Below are positions 42,791-51,353 of a stretch of 64,000 bases of DNA, in pieces (position 1 is the first letter of the stretch; each line of letters opens with the position of its first letter). This DNA comes from Niastella caeni (GTDB taxonomy: Bacteria; Bacteroidota; Bacteroidia; Chitinophagales; Chitinophagaceae), in NCBI RefSeq assembly GCF_004834005.1, contig NZ_STFF01000001.1, positions 183,337 through 247,336 on the forward strand. The letters are read 5' to 3'. The translations under genes and the position numbers were made by a program. Below the pieces are notes generated by a model. The model searched no databases. It saw nothing but the letters and a program-made list of their open reading frames with translations, and had not been told where the DNA came from.

Positions 42791-43672
42791 ATGATCACAT
42801 ACAATCCTAAAGACTGGTTTACTTTTATATTCCGCTTTCATAAAGCCGATACCCTTCGACAACTGGCACCCCTTATTATTGGAATATGTGCCTATTGCTG
42901 GATCATTGCATACCTGGAGCTGAATGTGTTTAAGCTATCTAAAAGCAGCCATATAACAAATATAACCTCTATGCATAGCCTCCTCAGCTTCGTTATCTCG
43001 ATGCTGCTGGTATTTCGTACCAACACGGCATATGATCGCTGGTGGGAAGGGCGAAAATTATGGGGTTCCCTGGTAAACAACAGCCGTAACCTGGCTATTA
43101 AACTGCACAGCATGCTGGGGGTTGAAGATGAAGTGCACAGGTCGTTCTTTAAAAAGATCATTCCCATGTATGCGTCGGTATTGTCGCATCATTTGCATGC
43201 AGAATCTACGCGCCTGGCTTTGGATGAACAGGAGCAGCCTGAATTGCGCAACCTCGATACCAACCGTCATATACCCAACCAGGTAGCCAGCCTGCTGATA
43301 CAGCGGGTGAACAGGTTGTTTGAAGAAGGGAAGATCAAAGGCGAGCAGTTGATCATTCTCAATAACGAACTGCAATCATTTACCGATATCTGTGGCGCCT
43401 GTGAGCGCATCAAGAATACGCCTATCCCCTTTTCATATAGCGTGTTCCTGAAAAAATTCATCTTCTTTTATGTAATGACCCTGCCCTTCAGCTTTGTCAT
43501 TAGCCTGGGCTATATTGCCATACCAGTGGTAGCTTTTATTTTTTATGTACTGGCCAGTCTTGAACTGGTGGCAGAAGAAATTGAAGACCCGTTTGGCGGC
43601 GATGAAAATGACCTGCCCATGAATAAAATGGCGCAGAACATTAAAAAGCACGTAACGGAAATACTGGGTTAA
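42791..43672 (+). CDS. Bestrophin-like anion channel protein
   Basis: 293-residue membrane protein of the bestrophin/UPF0187 family: helices about 22-45 and 58-75, RTNTAYDRWWEGRKLWGSLV (about 77-96, the family hallmark), then a long helical cytosolic part, a second membrane pair (about 220-265, FYVMTLPFSFVISLGYIAIP) and EIEDPFGGDENDLPM (about 268-282), the acidic cluster seen in bestrophins. Bacterial homologs are pentameric ion channels. ATG 42791 is chosen at MITYNPKDWF, the usual family start. Confidence 0.92.
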   Translation: MITYNPKDWFTFIFRFHKADTLRQLAPLIIGICAYCWIIAYLELNVFKLSKSSHITNITSMHSLLSFVISMLLVFRTNTAYDRWWEGRKLWGSLVNNSRNLAIKLHSMLGVEDEVHRSFFKKIIPMYASVLSHHLHAESTRLALDEQEQPELRNLDTNRHIPNQVASLLIQRVNRLFEEGKIKGEQLIILNNELQSFTDICGACERIKNTPIPFSYSVFLKKFIFFYVMTLPFSFVISLGYIAIPVVAFIFYVLASLELVAEEIEDPFGGDENDLPMNKMAQNIKKHVTEILG

Positions 43673-43675
43673 CCA

Positions 43676-43806
43676 GTATGATTGCTTAATGATTCGATGG
43701 ATAGATGGCTGAATTCTCCGACTGTTCAGTATAATGCATTTTATCGAACGATTCGCAATTCACGAGTCTCAATCATCAAGCCATTAAACAATTAAACCAT
43801 TTAACC
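43676..43806. repeat. Octamer word repeat, inverted arms
   Basis: GATTGCTTAATGATTCGATG, GATAGATGGC on the left; ATCAAGCCATTAAACAATTA, AACCATTTAACC on the right. Spans the spacer between convergent bestrophin and M48 genes. Confidence 0.7.
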
Positions 43807-43808
43807 AG

Positions 43809-44894
43809 TTACTCATATATGTCGTGAAATAACTTTTTCAAATTATCATTGGAAGTGGTTACGGCAGGCAATTGTTTCATCTTTTCTTCAATATTCTGAA
43901 TGCGGTCTTTAAAAACCGGGTGGGTGCTTAAAAAAGAAGCCGGTTCACTTCCACCACTTTCCTTTTGCAACATATTCATCAAACGAACCATGCCCTGCAC
44001 ATTGATGTTATTTTTTGACATCAGTTGCAGGCCGTTGTTATCGGCCTCTGTTTCGAGCGCCCGGGAGTATTCGAGTTGCTTTAATTGATTGGCGTTATTC
44101 ACCACTACCGAAGTAACACCCGATTCATTGCCTACGATCAGTGCAATAAACATGCTGCGCGCCAGGTCGCGAAAGATATTACGCAAAGAATGGCGCAACG
44201 CAACATGTGAAGCTTCATGACCAAGCAGGGCAGCCAGTTCTTCCGGCGTTTTCATATTATCTAAAATAGAACTATACACAACAATATGACCGCCGGGTAT
44301 GGCAAAGGCATTCATGTCGTTCGATTCCACTACAGTTATTTGAACAGGGTATCCTGTTTCATAGTGTAATTGCTTATAAAAATCATTCAGGATAGCTGTT
44401 TTACGGGCGTCCACTTTATATTGTTGTATCACCGACTGGTACATTTGCTCGCCCATGCTGACCTCCTGTTCTTTTGCAAATCCTTTCGCCATCCGTTCAC
44501 CCAGCCAGGGCACCAACCACAGGTATAAGCCTACCAGTATAGCAAGAAGGATCAAGGCAATTATTCCCAATTTCATCCAAACACTGCCCAGTACGCGGGT
44601 ATGCGTGTTACCAAAGGCCCGGTGATGTGAAAGGGTTTTCTTAAGCGCCTGTATAAACTGTTCGTCGCGGATGCACAGACGTTCCGTTTCTCCCCTGTTG
44701 TTTTTATATTGTAATTCGCTTTGTATGGTCTGTTGCAGAAAGCCGGTAATATCCTTTGTAAGCCAGTACACATCTTTTTCCTGGTTATTTTCATTAAGGT
44801 ACCGGATGGTAATGGTAACAGCCGACAGAAAAATGGTGGCCGGATAAGAGCGGCCAGCAGCATCATAGTAAATAGCAGAAAAAGTAGTACTCAT
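43809..44894 (-). CDS. M48 family metalloprotease, membrane-anchored
   Basis: 361 residues: N-terminal domain (about 1-100) of unknown fold, a transmembrane helix (about 107-130, GIIALILLAILVGLYLWLVP), then the M48 peptidase domain with zinc motif HEASH (ALLGHEASHVALRH, about 225-238) and third ligand region ETEADNNGLQLM (about 285-296). Oriented with the protease outside the cytosol or facing the membrane; substrates of such Oma1/BepA-like proteases are misfolded envelope proteins. Monocistronic. Confidence 0.9.
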   Translation of the reverse strand: MSTTFSAIYYDAAGRSYPATIFLSAVTITIRYLNENNQEKDVYWLTKDITGFLQQTIQSELQYKNNRGETERLCIRDEQFIQALKKTLSHHRAFGNTHTRVLGSVWMKLGIIALILLAILVGLYLWLVPWLGERMAKGFAKEQEVSMGEQMYQSVIQQYKVDARKTAILNDFYKQLHYETGYPVQITVVESNDMNAFAIPGGHIVVYSSILDNMKTPEELAALLGHEASHVALRHSLRNIFRDLARSMFIALIVGNESGVTSVVVNNANQLKQLEYSRALETEADNNGLQLMSKNNINVQGMVRLMNMLQKESGGSEPASFLSTHPVFKDRIQNIEEKMKQLPAVTTSNDNLKKLFHDIYE

Positions 44895-44907
44895 GCTGCA
44901 AATTACG

Positions 44908-45144
44908 AAGTAGGAGATTCAATTTCTGATTTTGAGATTTAGAGATTTTGAGATTTCATCAAGCTTTTACCCTCTAATTAATCTCAAAATCCCCAAATCC
45001 CGAAATCTCTAAATTTCTTACTCATAAATTCAATTTCTCATTTTGAGATTTAGAGATTTTGAGATTTCATCAAGCTTTTACCCTCTAATTAATCTCAAAA
45101 TCCCCAAATCCCGAAATCTCTAAATTTCTTACATCTCCTACTTC
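44908..45144. repeat. Tandem-duplicated inverted word repeat flanked by a 12-bp inverted repeat
   Basis: Two copies (44921-45020 and 45031-45130) of a 100-bp hairpin element, identical except for one base seen (TCTGATT against TCTCATT). Each has arms GATTTTGAGATTTAGAGATT and AATCTCAAAATCCCCAAATC. The pair is bracketed by GAAGTAGGAGAT and ATCTCCTACTTC, perfect complements. It lies between the divergent M48 and DUF4403 genes. Confidence 0.9.
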
Positions 45145-45149
45145 GGCCT

Positions 45150-45157
45150 TATATTTG
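45150..45157 (+). promoter_or_regulatory. -7 promoter element of the DUF4403 gene
   Basis: TATATTTG, exact TAnnTTTG match, 26 nt upstream of ATG 45184, directly after the repeat. Confidence 0.55.
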
Positions 45158-45183
45158 ATTAAAGAAACTTTTTCTCCCTTAAT

Positions 45184-46623
45184 ATGAAACATATCTTTGG
45201 TATTCTGCCTGTAGTAGCCTTACTTATCTGTATCACAGCCTGTAACAGCAGCAAAAAAGTAACTATTCAACCCACAACCGAAACCCCGGCGCGGCTTTTA
45301 CCGGCGTTGCCTTCTTCCCAGATCAATATACCTTTCAAGATATACATGAGGCCTTTGCTGGCTATAATGGATTCAGGGACCGCCAGGGAATTCACCAACG
45401 ATAAATGGCCCAATTACACGCAATCGGGCTGTGATTTCCGTTATAAATTCCGCTTTGTGCGTTCTAATTTTGTTTTTGGCTGCGTTAATAATAAAGTCAC
45501 CATTGGTTTTCGCGGCAATTACCAGATCGCGGGCAGTAAAGCAGTATGCGCATTCGATAAACAGGTATCGCCCTGGGTAAGCGGCAGTTGTGGTTTTGGT
45601 AATGAAGCCCTGCGCCGGGTTGACCTGAACATCAGTTCCAACCTTACCCTGCTTCCCAATCACCAGGTGCTTACCGCAACCAAATTAGATAAACTGAATC
45701 CGCTTGATAAATGCGAGGTCACCCTCATGCAAAACGACATGACCGGTGAAATTATGGACAGTATCAAAGCATCGATAGAAAGTTATTGCTCTTCCTTCGA
45801 TAAGTTTGTTCAAACCCTGAACAACAATGAAATGCTGCGCCAGTGGCGGAGTGGAGGCAGCCGCGTTATGCCCATCAGCACCTATGGTTTTTTAAACCTC
45901 AATCCATCCATGCTGCGCGTTAGCAAATTCAATGTATTCAGGGATACATTATACTTTTCGATCGGTTATAGCGGTCAGCCTAAATTCTCGTCAGACAGCT
46001 TACGCCTGGTGACCCGCGCTGCGCTGCCACCCATCAGCAATTCTGATTACACCGCCGGCATCAGCACTTACCTGGATGCCGTTTACCAATACAGTTTCTT
46101 TAACAAGCTCATGAACGACAGTTTGGTGAATAAACCTTTTGAAGTGGAAGGAAGAACGTTCGTGATTAAGGATGTAAACATCAGCGGCACCAACGATGGT
46201 AAAATACAGGTAGATGTTTCTTTCACCGGAAACCGCAAAGGCGTACTGCACCTGAAAGGCACGCCCATTCTGGATGCCGAGAAACAGGTATTGTCAATGC
46301 CCGATATAAGCTTTGCCGTTGATACAAAAGACATGATGATCAATATTGCCAAGGCGCTGTTCCGCAAAAAGATCATGAAGCAGTTGGCCAACCAGTCGGT
46401 GCTGGACATTGCCGCCCTGATAGAAAAAAATAAGGCCGCTATTGAAGCCCGGTTAAATCAAACCGTAACACCCTGGATGAGTACCACCGGTACCTTTCAA
46501 CAGTTCCGCCTGGTAGGGTTACTTCCGCAAAAAGATTACATCCAGGTGCAGGCCTATATCCGCGGTACGCTCATGATCATCGGGCAGCCGCCTGCAAGTA
46601 TGCTGGCCGGAGGTAAGAAGTAA
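45184..46623 (+). CDS. DUF4403-type lipoprotein
   Basis: 479-residue lipoprotein: signal peptide with lipobox ITAC (Cys near residue 20), then a long beta-rich body (INIPFKIYMRPLLAIMDSGT ... LPQKDYIQVQAYIRGTLMII) matching the DUF4403 family of large Bacteroidota lipoproteins. No catalytic motif; function unknown. Monocistronic, followed by a heptamer repeat and a large hairpin. Confidence 0.75.
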   Translation: MKHIFGILPVVALLICITACNSSKKVTIQPTTETPARLLPALPSSQINIPFKIYMRPLLAIMDSGTAREFTNDKWPNYTQSGCDFRYKFRFVRSNFVFGCVNNKVTIGFRGNYQIAGSKAVCAFDKQVSPWVSGSCGFGNEALRRVDLNISSNLTLLPNHQVLTATKLDKLNPLDKCEVTLMQNDMTGEIMDSIKASIESYCSSFDKFVQTLNNNEMLRQWRSGGSRVMPISTYGFLNLNPSMLRVSKFNVFRDTLYFSIGYSGQPKFSSDSLRLVTRAALPPISNSDYTAGISTYLDAVYQYSFFNKLMNDSLVNKPFEVEGRTFVIKDVNISGTNDGKIQVDVSFTGNRKGVLHLKGTPILDAEKQVLSMPDISFAVDTKDMMINIAKALFRKKIMKQLANQSVLDIAALIEKNKAAIEARLNQTVTPWMSTTGTFQQFRLVGLLPQKDYIQVQAYIRGTLMIIGQPPASMLAGGKK

Positions 46624-46642
46624 GAAGTAAGAAGTACGAAGA
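46611..46642. repeat. Heptamer repeat, GAAGTAA family, running out of the DUF4403 gene
   Basis: GGTAAGAAGTAAGAAGTAAG, AAGTACGAAG in 7-bp register. The first units encode the last residues (G-K-K) and the TAA stop of the DUF4403 gene. Confidence 0.8.
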
Positions 46643-46693
46643 AAACTTTTTTCAGCAGTCCTTCTAATTCTGACATAAAATATGCAACCCGGT

Positions 46694-46735
46694 ATTAATT
46701 TAACCTGAATCGCTGTTGAATCAGGTTAAATTAAT
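46694..46735. other. Perfect 15-bp inverted repeat
   Basis: ATTAATTTAACCTGA, 12-nt loop, TCAGGTTAAATTAAT, about 70 nt after the DUF4403 stop and 185 nt before the sigma factor. There is no T-tract, so it is either a weak terminator of the lipoprotein gene or an operator upstream of the sigma factor. Confidence 0.7.
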
Positions 46736-46920
46736 ATTGAAAACTGACAACGAACGACTACCTCGTTCTCCTTATTTCGATTACATTTGCAATCAGACTC
46801 ATATAAAACCAAAAACTTTTCTTAAAACCGCAGGCAACCCGGTAACCTTTTCCACCGTAATAGCCATTGAGTTATGAAAAACAATGAATTAGCAATGTAA
46901 TATCCCGCAAACCAACACCC

Positions 46921-47508
46921 TTGCTAGATAACTCAAACATTTCCTCATTATTGAGCGGCTGTCGCAAAAATGAACGCAGCAGTCAAAAGGAGTTGTATTA
47001 CCTGCTCCGGGGATTCGCTATGAAAATCTGTTACCGGTATACTAATGCTATGGAAGAGTGCGAGGAGATTGTGAATGAAGGATTTGTAAAACTCTTCAAG
47101 AATATTCATCAATTTGATGAAACCCGGCAGGAGGATACTTTACTATCGTTGAAAGGATGGTTCAAACGAATCTTAATTAATACTTGTATTGATCATTACC
47201 GAAAATCCAATTCGTCGGTCAATGGCCACGTACTTACGCATGAATCAGAAACCATTGCAGATCAGGGAGAAAACGGTCTTGATATGTTATCTTACAAAGA
47301 AATTATTGAAGCCATCCGGTTGTTATCACCGGCATACCGGGCGGTATTCAATTTATTTGTTATTGAAGGGCTTAGCCATGAAGAAATTTCGCAAACACTG
47401 GGAATTTCAGTGGGGGCATCCAAATCCAACCTATCAAAGGCCAGGGACAACCTGAGAAAACTATTGCAGAATAAAAATCTTATTAAAGCGTATGTATCCC
47501 CTCCATGA
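46921..47508 (+). CDS. ECF-type RNA polymerase sigma factor
   Basis: 195 residues. Region 2 (about 20-90): LYYLLRGFAMKICYRYTNAM, EECEEIVNEGFVKLFKNIHQ, LKGWFKRILINTCIDHYRKS. Region 4 (about 125-180): LLSPAYRAVFNLFVIEGLSH, EEISQTLGISVGASKSNLSK. No ATG lies in frame upstream and the first internal ATG would delete region 2.1, so TTG at 46921 is the start. The stop overlaps the next gene by 17 nt, implying translational coupling with that protein as its regulator. Confidence 0.88.
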   Translation: MLDNSNISSLLSGCRKNERSSQKELYYLLRGFAMKICYRYTNAMEECEEIVNEGFVKLFKNIHQFDETRQEDTLLSLKGWFKRILINTCIDHYRKSNSSVNGHVLTHESETIADQGENGLDMLSYKEIIEAIRLLSPAYRAVFNLFVIEGLSHEEISQTLGISVGASKSNLSKARDNLRKLLQNKNLIKAYVSPP

Positions 47509-49069
47509 TAATGACCTAGACCGTTTAAGCCGCGAAGCTGCCGAGCACTTCGAGGTGGAGCCAGGCGCTTCTGGGTGGGAACATCTGGAAAGGCGACTTG
47601 ACCAGGAGTTGCCGCAGGAGAAAAAAAAGCGGCGCTTCCTGTTCTGGCTGTTTTTGATTACCGCTACCACCGGCGGCGCTTTAATCGGCATCATGAAATA
47701 CAAGCCGGTAACACCTCTGGCTAAGGACAATATCTCCCGGGTAACTACCCCGGCAGAGAAGCCATCTTCTGTGCAGCAGAATAATGAAACCAATGCTACC
47801 CCGGTTGGTTCCGAAAAAAACAATCCGGCTACCGCTACCTATTCAACACCGGTGGGGCCATCACAAACAACCGGCAATACAACTGCCAATACACAACCGG
47901 TTGCCGGCAACCAGCAGCAGCCGTCGGCTTCATTGACCGATCCCAAACCCAGTACCACCGGCAATAATCAGCCAGGTACTGCTTCTACATTGGTTACAAC
48001 ACCTGACAAAAACGCTATAAAGCCAGTTGTAAAAACAAGCAACAGAAAATCGAATCCGGTTGCGAATGAGCCGGGCGTTGATAAAACACCGCTCACATTA
48101 AATTATGCCACTATCACTCCGCAAACCCGGGGAAAAGATGGCCGGCAGTCAACAAAAGCATCCAAACGTAAACCGGGCCAACGCCAACGCACTACAGCAG
48201 GTAAAAACAGCCAGATTGTAAACACAGTTCCAGACAATACAACGGAGCCTGATAACAAGATCGCTACCATCGATCAAGATACAAACGGGGAACCTGCTGA
48301 TAAAAATACTGATCCATCAGTTACTTCTTCAACAACGCAACCGGCAACGAATAGCATGTTGGCAGACGCGGAGAAGAACAACAATACGGTTACTCCTCCA
48401 GCAGCAGATTCTACCAAAACACTTGCGGAGCAGCCTACAAAAAAAGAAGCCGGTCGGGGAAAAGATAAAATTAAACAACCATTGGAAATTGGTTTGATGG
48501 CTGGTCCTGATTTGAGCACGGTTAAATTTGGGCCGATGTATAAAACCGGCTATATTTTTGGCTTGCAGGTAGGTTACCGGTTCTCGAACCGCTGGTCGGT
48601 GAATACCGGTGTTATATACACTAAAAAGTTTTACAAGGCCGATGGTGAGGATTTCCATTACAAAAACCAATGGAACTGGGAAATCGATAATGCAGAAGGC
48701 AATTGTTCTATGTGGGAGATCCCGGTTAACGTGCGCTATGATTTTTCATTCAATACTAAACGGCGCTGGTTTGCCAGCGCAGGCGCATCTACGTATTTGA
48801 TGGATAAGGAATATTACATGATAAATTATAATGTGAATGGTAATATATATCCTTACCCTTATAATACTGATACCAACAAAAATTATTTTTTCTCTATACT
48901 GAACCTGTCGGGAGGTATGGAACGCTCACTGGGTAAACGGTTCTCGCTACAGGCAGAACCTTATTTAAAAATACCATTGCAGGGCTTGGGCACGGGTAGT
49001 ATACGCATGGATAGTTATGGTATTTTATTTACGCTGAAGTATAAACCCGTATTTAATTCGAAAAAGTAA
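47492..49069 (+). CDS. Sigma-linked trans-envelope protein: cytosolic domain, TM helix, linker, outer-membrane barrel
   Basis: 525 residues: a cytosolic N-terminus (about 1-47, LSREAAEHFEVEPGASGWEH, LERRLDQELP) that occupies the place of an anti-sigma domain, one transmembrane helix (about 49-66, FLFWLFLITATTGGALIGIM), a roughly 260-residue Thr/Asn/Pro/Lys-rich disordered linker, and a C-terminal porin-like beta-barrel domain (about 330-525, IGLMAGPDLSTVKFGPMYKT, QVGYRFSNRWSVNTGVIYTK, GILFTLKYKP). The linker is long enough to cross the periplasm. Overlaps the sigma gene by 17 nt. Direct sigma binding is inferred from position only. Confidence 0.82.
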   Translation: MYPLHDNDLDRLSREAAEHFEVEPGASGWEHLERRLDQELPQEKKKRRFLFWLFLITATTGGALIGIMKYKPVTPLAKDNISRVTTPAEKPSSVQQNNETNATPVGSEKNNPATATYSTPVGPSQTTGNTTANTQPVAGNQQQPSASLTDPKPSTTGNNQPGTASTLVTTPDKNAIKPVVKTSNRKSNPVANEPGVDKTPLTLNYATITPQTRGKDGRQSTKASKRKPGQRQRTTAGKNSQIVNTVPDNTTEPDNKIATIDQDTNGEPADKNTDPSVTSSTTQPATNSMLADAEKNNNTVTPPAADSTKTLAEQPTKKEAGRGKDKIKQPLEIGLMAGPDLSTVKFGPMYKTGYIFGLQVGYRFSNRWSVNTGVIYTKKFYKADGEDFHYKNQWNWEIDNAEGNCSMWEIPVNVRYDFSFNTKRRWFASAGASTYLMDKEYYMINYNVNGNIYPYPYNTDTNKNYFFSILNLSGGMERSLGKRFSLQAEPYLKIPLQGLGTGSIRMDSYGILFTLKYKPVFNSKK

Positions 49070-49127
49070 GCATCCAATAAATAGCAAACAGCTATTTTGT
49101 ATTCACACTTTGAGATCAACACCTACG

Positions 49128-49160
49128 CTGCTCTAATATACTATTAGGGCAGTTTTTTTT
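49128..49160 (+). terminator. Intrinsic terminator of the sigma operon
   Basis: CTGCTCTAATA, 3-nt loop, TATTAGGGCAG, then eight T; 58 nt after the stop at 49069. Confidence 0.88.
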
Positions 49161-49169
49161 GTGAATGGT

Positions 49170-49214
49170 CAATCGTGCACTCGTTGCCTCTATGCCTTGT
49201 TGCCTCGTTGCCTT
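49170..49214. repeat. Word repeat, GTTGCCT family
   Basis: CGTTGCCTCTATGCCTTGTT, GCCTCGTTGCC ending at the SET gene stop. Complement of 33728-33770. Confidence 0.7.
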
Positions 49215-49598
49215 TCAAACTGCCTCAAACCACAATTTCTTCTCATCATTCCAATCGCCATTGTAATTGATGAATAATTCTTCACCCGACTTTATAGCCC
49301 GCACGGTTTTAATAGTAATGAGGTCGCTTTCATAATCCATTTCATATTCGCAGTTCGATTTATAGGCATGATTATATATCGGCACATACCCCAGCGCCAT
49401 GCAACACTGTTGCTGATCATCACCCCATTCAAAAATATAATCGTGCAATAAGGTCTGGTCTATCAGAGTACGGTCTTTCCTGCTCATTACGATCACCGGT
49501 GCAATTTCAATAACAGTACCGGCCTTCAGCTTTTCCGATGTAAATACACCCCGACCCATTTCTTTGGTTGGAGCGATGTACAGACAAGGTAGAATCAT
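49215..49598 (-). CDS. SET domain protein (putative lysine methyltransferase)
   Basis: 127 residues comprising a minimal SET fold: EMGRGVFTSEKLKAGTVIEI (about 13-32), YIFEWGDDQQQCCMALGYVP, the knot motifs YNHAYKSNCEY (NH pair) and GEELFINYNGDW (terminal Tyr, about 105-116). Bacterial stand-alone SET proteins of this length methylate unknown protein lysines or may be non-catalytic. Cytosolic. Flanked by repeats on both sides. Confidence 0.85.
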   Translation of the reverse strand: MILPCLYIAPTKEMGRGVFTSEKLKAGTVIEIAPVIVMSRKDRTLIDQTLLHDYIFEWGDDQQQCCMALGYVPIYNHAYKSNCEYEMDYESDLITIKTVRAIKSGEELFINYNGDWNDEKKLWFEAV

Positions 49599-49605
49599 TA
49601 TTATT

Positions 49606-49800
49606 GCTTGATTGTTTTATGGTTTAATGGTTGGGTCGTTAATCAATCAGCGTTTGCTTTTTGCGAAGATACCTTAATTAAATAGATGGTTCGATTATTG
49701 AATGGTCATATGGCTGGTTAAAAAGCAGTTCGTCTGCGATCAGCATTTCCGAACTGCAGGAAAATAACCATTAACCCATTAAGCAATCAAACCATCATAT
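49606..49800. repeat. Octamer word repeat, inverted arms, GGTTTAATGGTT family
   Basis: TGCTTGATTGTTTTATGGTT, TAATGGTTGGG at 49608-49634; AACCATTAACCCATTAAGCA, ATCAAACCATCATATT at 49767-49802. Occupies the spacer between divergent SET and mgtE genes. Confidence 0.7.
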
Positions 49801-49805
49801 TACGG

Positions 49806-49813
49806 TAATTTTG
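49806..49813 (+). promoter_or_regulatory. -7 promoter element of mgtE, near-leaderless
   Basis: TAATTTTG, exact TAnnTTTG match, ending 4 nt before ATG 49818. Confidence 0.55.
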
Positions 49814-49817
49814 ACCC

Positions 49818-51200
49818 ATGAGCATGGAAATAGAAAATGCCAGAGAGCAATTCCTGCACCTGATCCGCCAGGAAGACGTGTTACAGATGCGGGAGTTTTT
49901 GAATGACCAGAATATCAGCGAAGTGGCTGAACTGATCAATGAATTTCCGGAATATTCAAGCCAGATCATTGGCAACATGAGTATTCACCGGGCATCCAGT
50001 GTATTCAAAATACTTGACCTGCCGGCGCAGAAAGCGATCATCCAGGAATTACCACCCTTTAAAACAGCCGAACTGTTGAACGAGTTACCGGCCGACGACC
50101 GCACGTCGTTCCTGGAAGAACTGCCCAGCGAGGTGGTAAAAGAGCTCATTAAACTGCTTGATCCCGATGAACGCAGGGTAACCCTCTCGCTGCTCGGTTA
50201 CCCCGAAAGCAGCGTAGGCCGGCTGATGACCCCCGATTATATTGCGGTTGGGGTTGACTGGACCGTGCAGGAAGTGCTGGACCATATTCGCGAAGTAGGC
50301 AAAGACAGTGAAACCATTGATGTGATCTATGTGGTGAACGACCGCGGTGAGTTTATTGATGATATGCGGATCAGGGAGATCATTCTTACCAACCCGCAAA
50401 AAAAAGTAGATGAAATTATTGATAACCGTTATATAACATTACACGTAAATGACGACCAGGAGGTGGCTAACCAAACCTTCAAAATGAACAACCGCATGGC
50501 CCTGCCGGTAGTGGATGATAAAAACATCCTGCTCGGCATTGTGACCATCGACGACGTGTTGTGGGTAGCCAATGAAGAATTCAGCGAAGACATTCAAAAG
50601 ATCGGGGGTACCGAAGCGCTGGACGAGCCTTACCTGGAAATGCCCATCATGAAACTCTTTAAAAAGCGCGTGGTGTGGTTGATCGTATTATTTTTAGGTG
50701 AAATGTTGACCGCAACCGCCATGGGTTATTTTGAAGATGAAATTGCCAAAGCGGTAGTGCTGGCTTTGTTTGTTCCGCTCATTATTTCAAGTGGTGGGAA
50801 CAGCGGTTCCCAGGCAAGTACGCTTATCATTCAGGCGATGGCAGTAGGTGAGATCACCATTACCGACTGGTGGCGGGTAATGCGGCGCGAGATCATTTCC
50901 GGTTTAATGCTGGGCACGGTATTAGGACTGATCGGCTTTATACGCGTAGCTTTATGGAACAGCATTTTTCATACCTATGGCAATCATACTGTCATGATCG
51001 GTAGTACAGTAGGCTTGTCATTAATTGGGGTTGTTTTATGGGGTACGGTTTCAGGTTCCATGCTGCCCATCATATTAAAAAAATTAGGCGCCGACCCCGC
51101 TACATCCTCTGCACCGTTTGTGGCCACCCTGGTTGATGTAACCGGTCTGGTGATCTACTTCTCGGTAGCATATGTTTTTCTGAGCGGCATACTGTTATAA
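49818..51200 (+). CDS. mgtE: Magnesium transporter MgtE
   Basis: 460-residue Mg2+ channel. N-domain of helical repeats (about 1-130, LPAQKAIIQELPPFKTAELL, NELPADDRTSFLEELPSEVV), CBS pair (about 135-255, MTPDYIAVGVDWTVQEVLDH, MALPVVDDKNILLGIVTIDD) and five C-terminal transmembrane helices with the selectivity region PLIISSGGNSGSQASTLIIQ (about 318-337). The cytosolic domains gate the pore by Mg2+ level. Start at 49818; an ATG two codons later is possible. A magnesium riboswitch is unlikely given the very short leader. Confidence 0.96.
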   Translation: MSMEIENAREQFLHLIRQEDVLQMREFLNDQNISEVAELINEFPEYSSQIIGNMSIHRASSVFKILDLPAQKAIIQELPPFKTAELLNELPADDRTSFLEELPSEVVKELIKLLDPDERRVTLSLLGYPESSVGRLMTPDYIAVGVDWTVQEVLDHIREVGKDSETIDVIYVVNDRGEFIDDMRIREIILTNPQKKVDEIIDNRYITLHVNDDQEVANQTFKMNNRMALPVVDDKNILLGIVTIDDVLWVANEEFSEDIQKIGGTEALDEPYLEMPIMKLFKKRVVWLIVLFLGEMLTATAMGYFEDEIAKAVVLALFVPLIISSGGNSGSQASTLIIQAMAVGEITITDWWRVMRREIISGLMLGTVLGLIGFIRVALWNSIFHTYGNHTVMIGSTVGLSLIGVVLWGTVSGSMLPIILKKLGADPATSSAPFVATLVDVTGLVIYFSVAYVFLSGILL

Positions 51201-51201
51201 A

Positions 51202-51322
51202 TAGAGAATATTGAATATTGAACCGCAGAATGTCCAATGCTGAAGTATAAATACAAATACAAATTTCAAACTTCTGTATTTCACTTCAACATTCTACATT
51301 GAACATTCGATATTCGGTATTA
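51202..51322. repeat. Heptamer word repeat, GAATATT / ATTCGAT inverted arms
   Basis: GAATATT-GAATATT-GAACCGC-AGAATGT on the left; ACTTCAACATTCTACATTGA, CATTCGATATTCGGTATT on the right. Starts at the mgtE stop. Confidence 0.75.
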
Positions 51323-51353
51323 TCATTTACCATTTTCGGCTTAATTTCCCTCC

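Noticed and set aside
44908..45144. Insertion sequence or transposon
   Set aside because: Inverted and direct repeats are present, but no transposase or integrase frame occurs here or anywhere else in the window.
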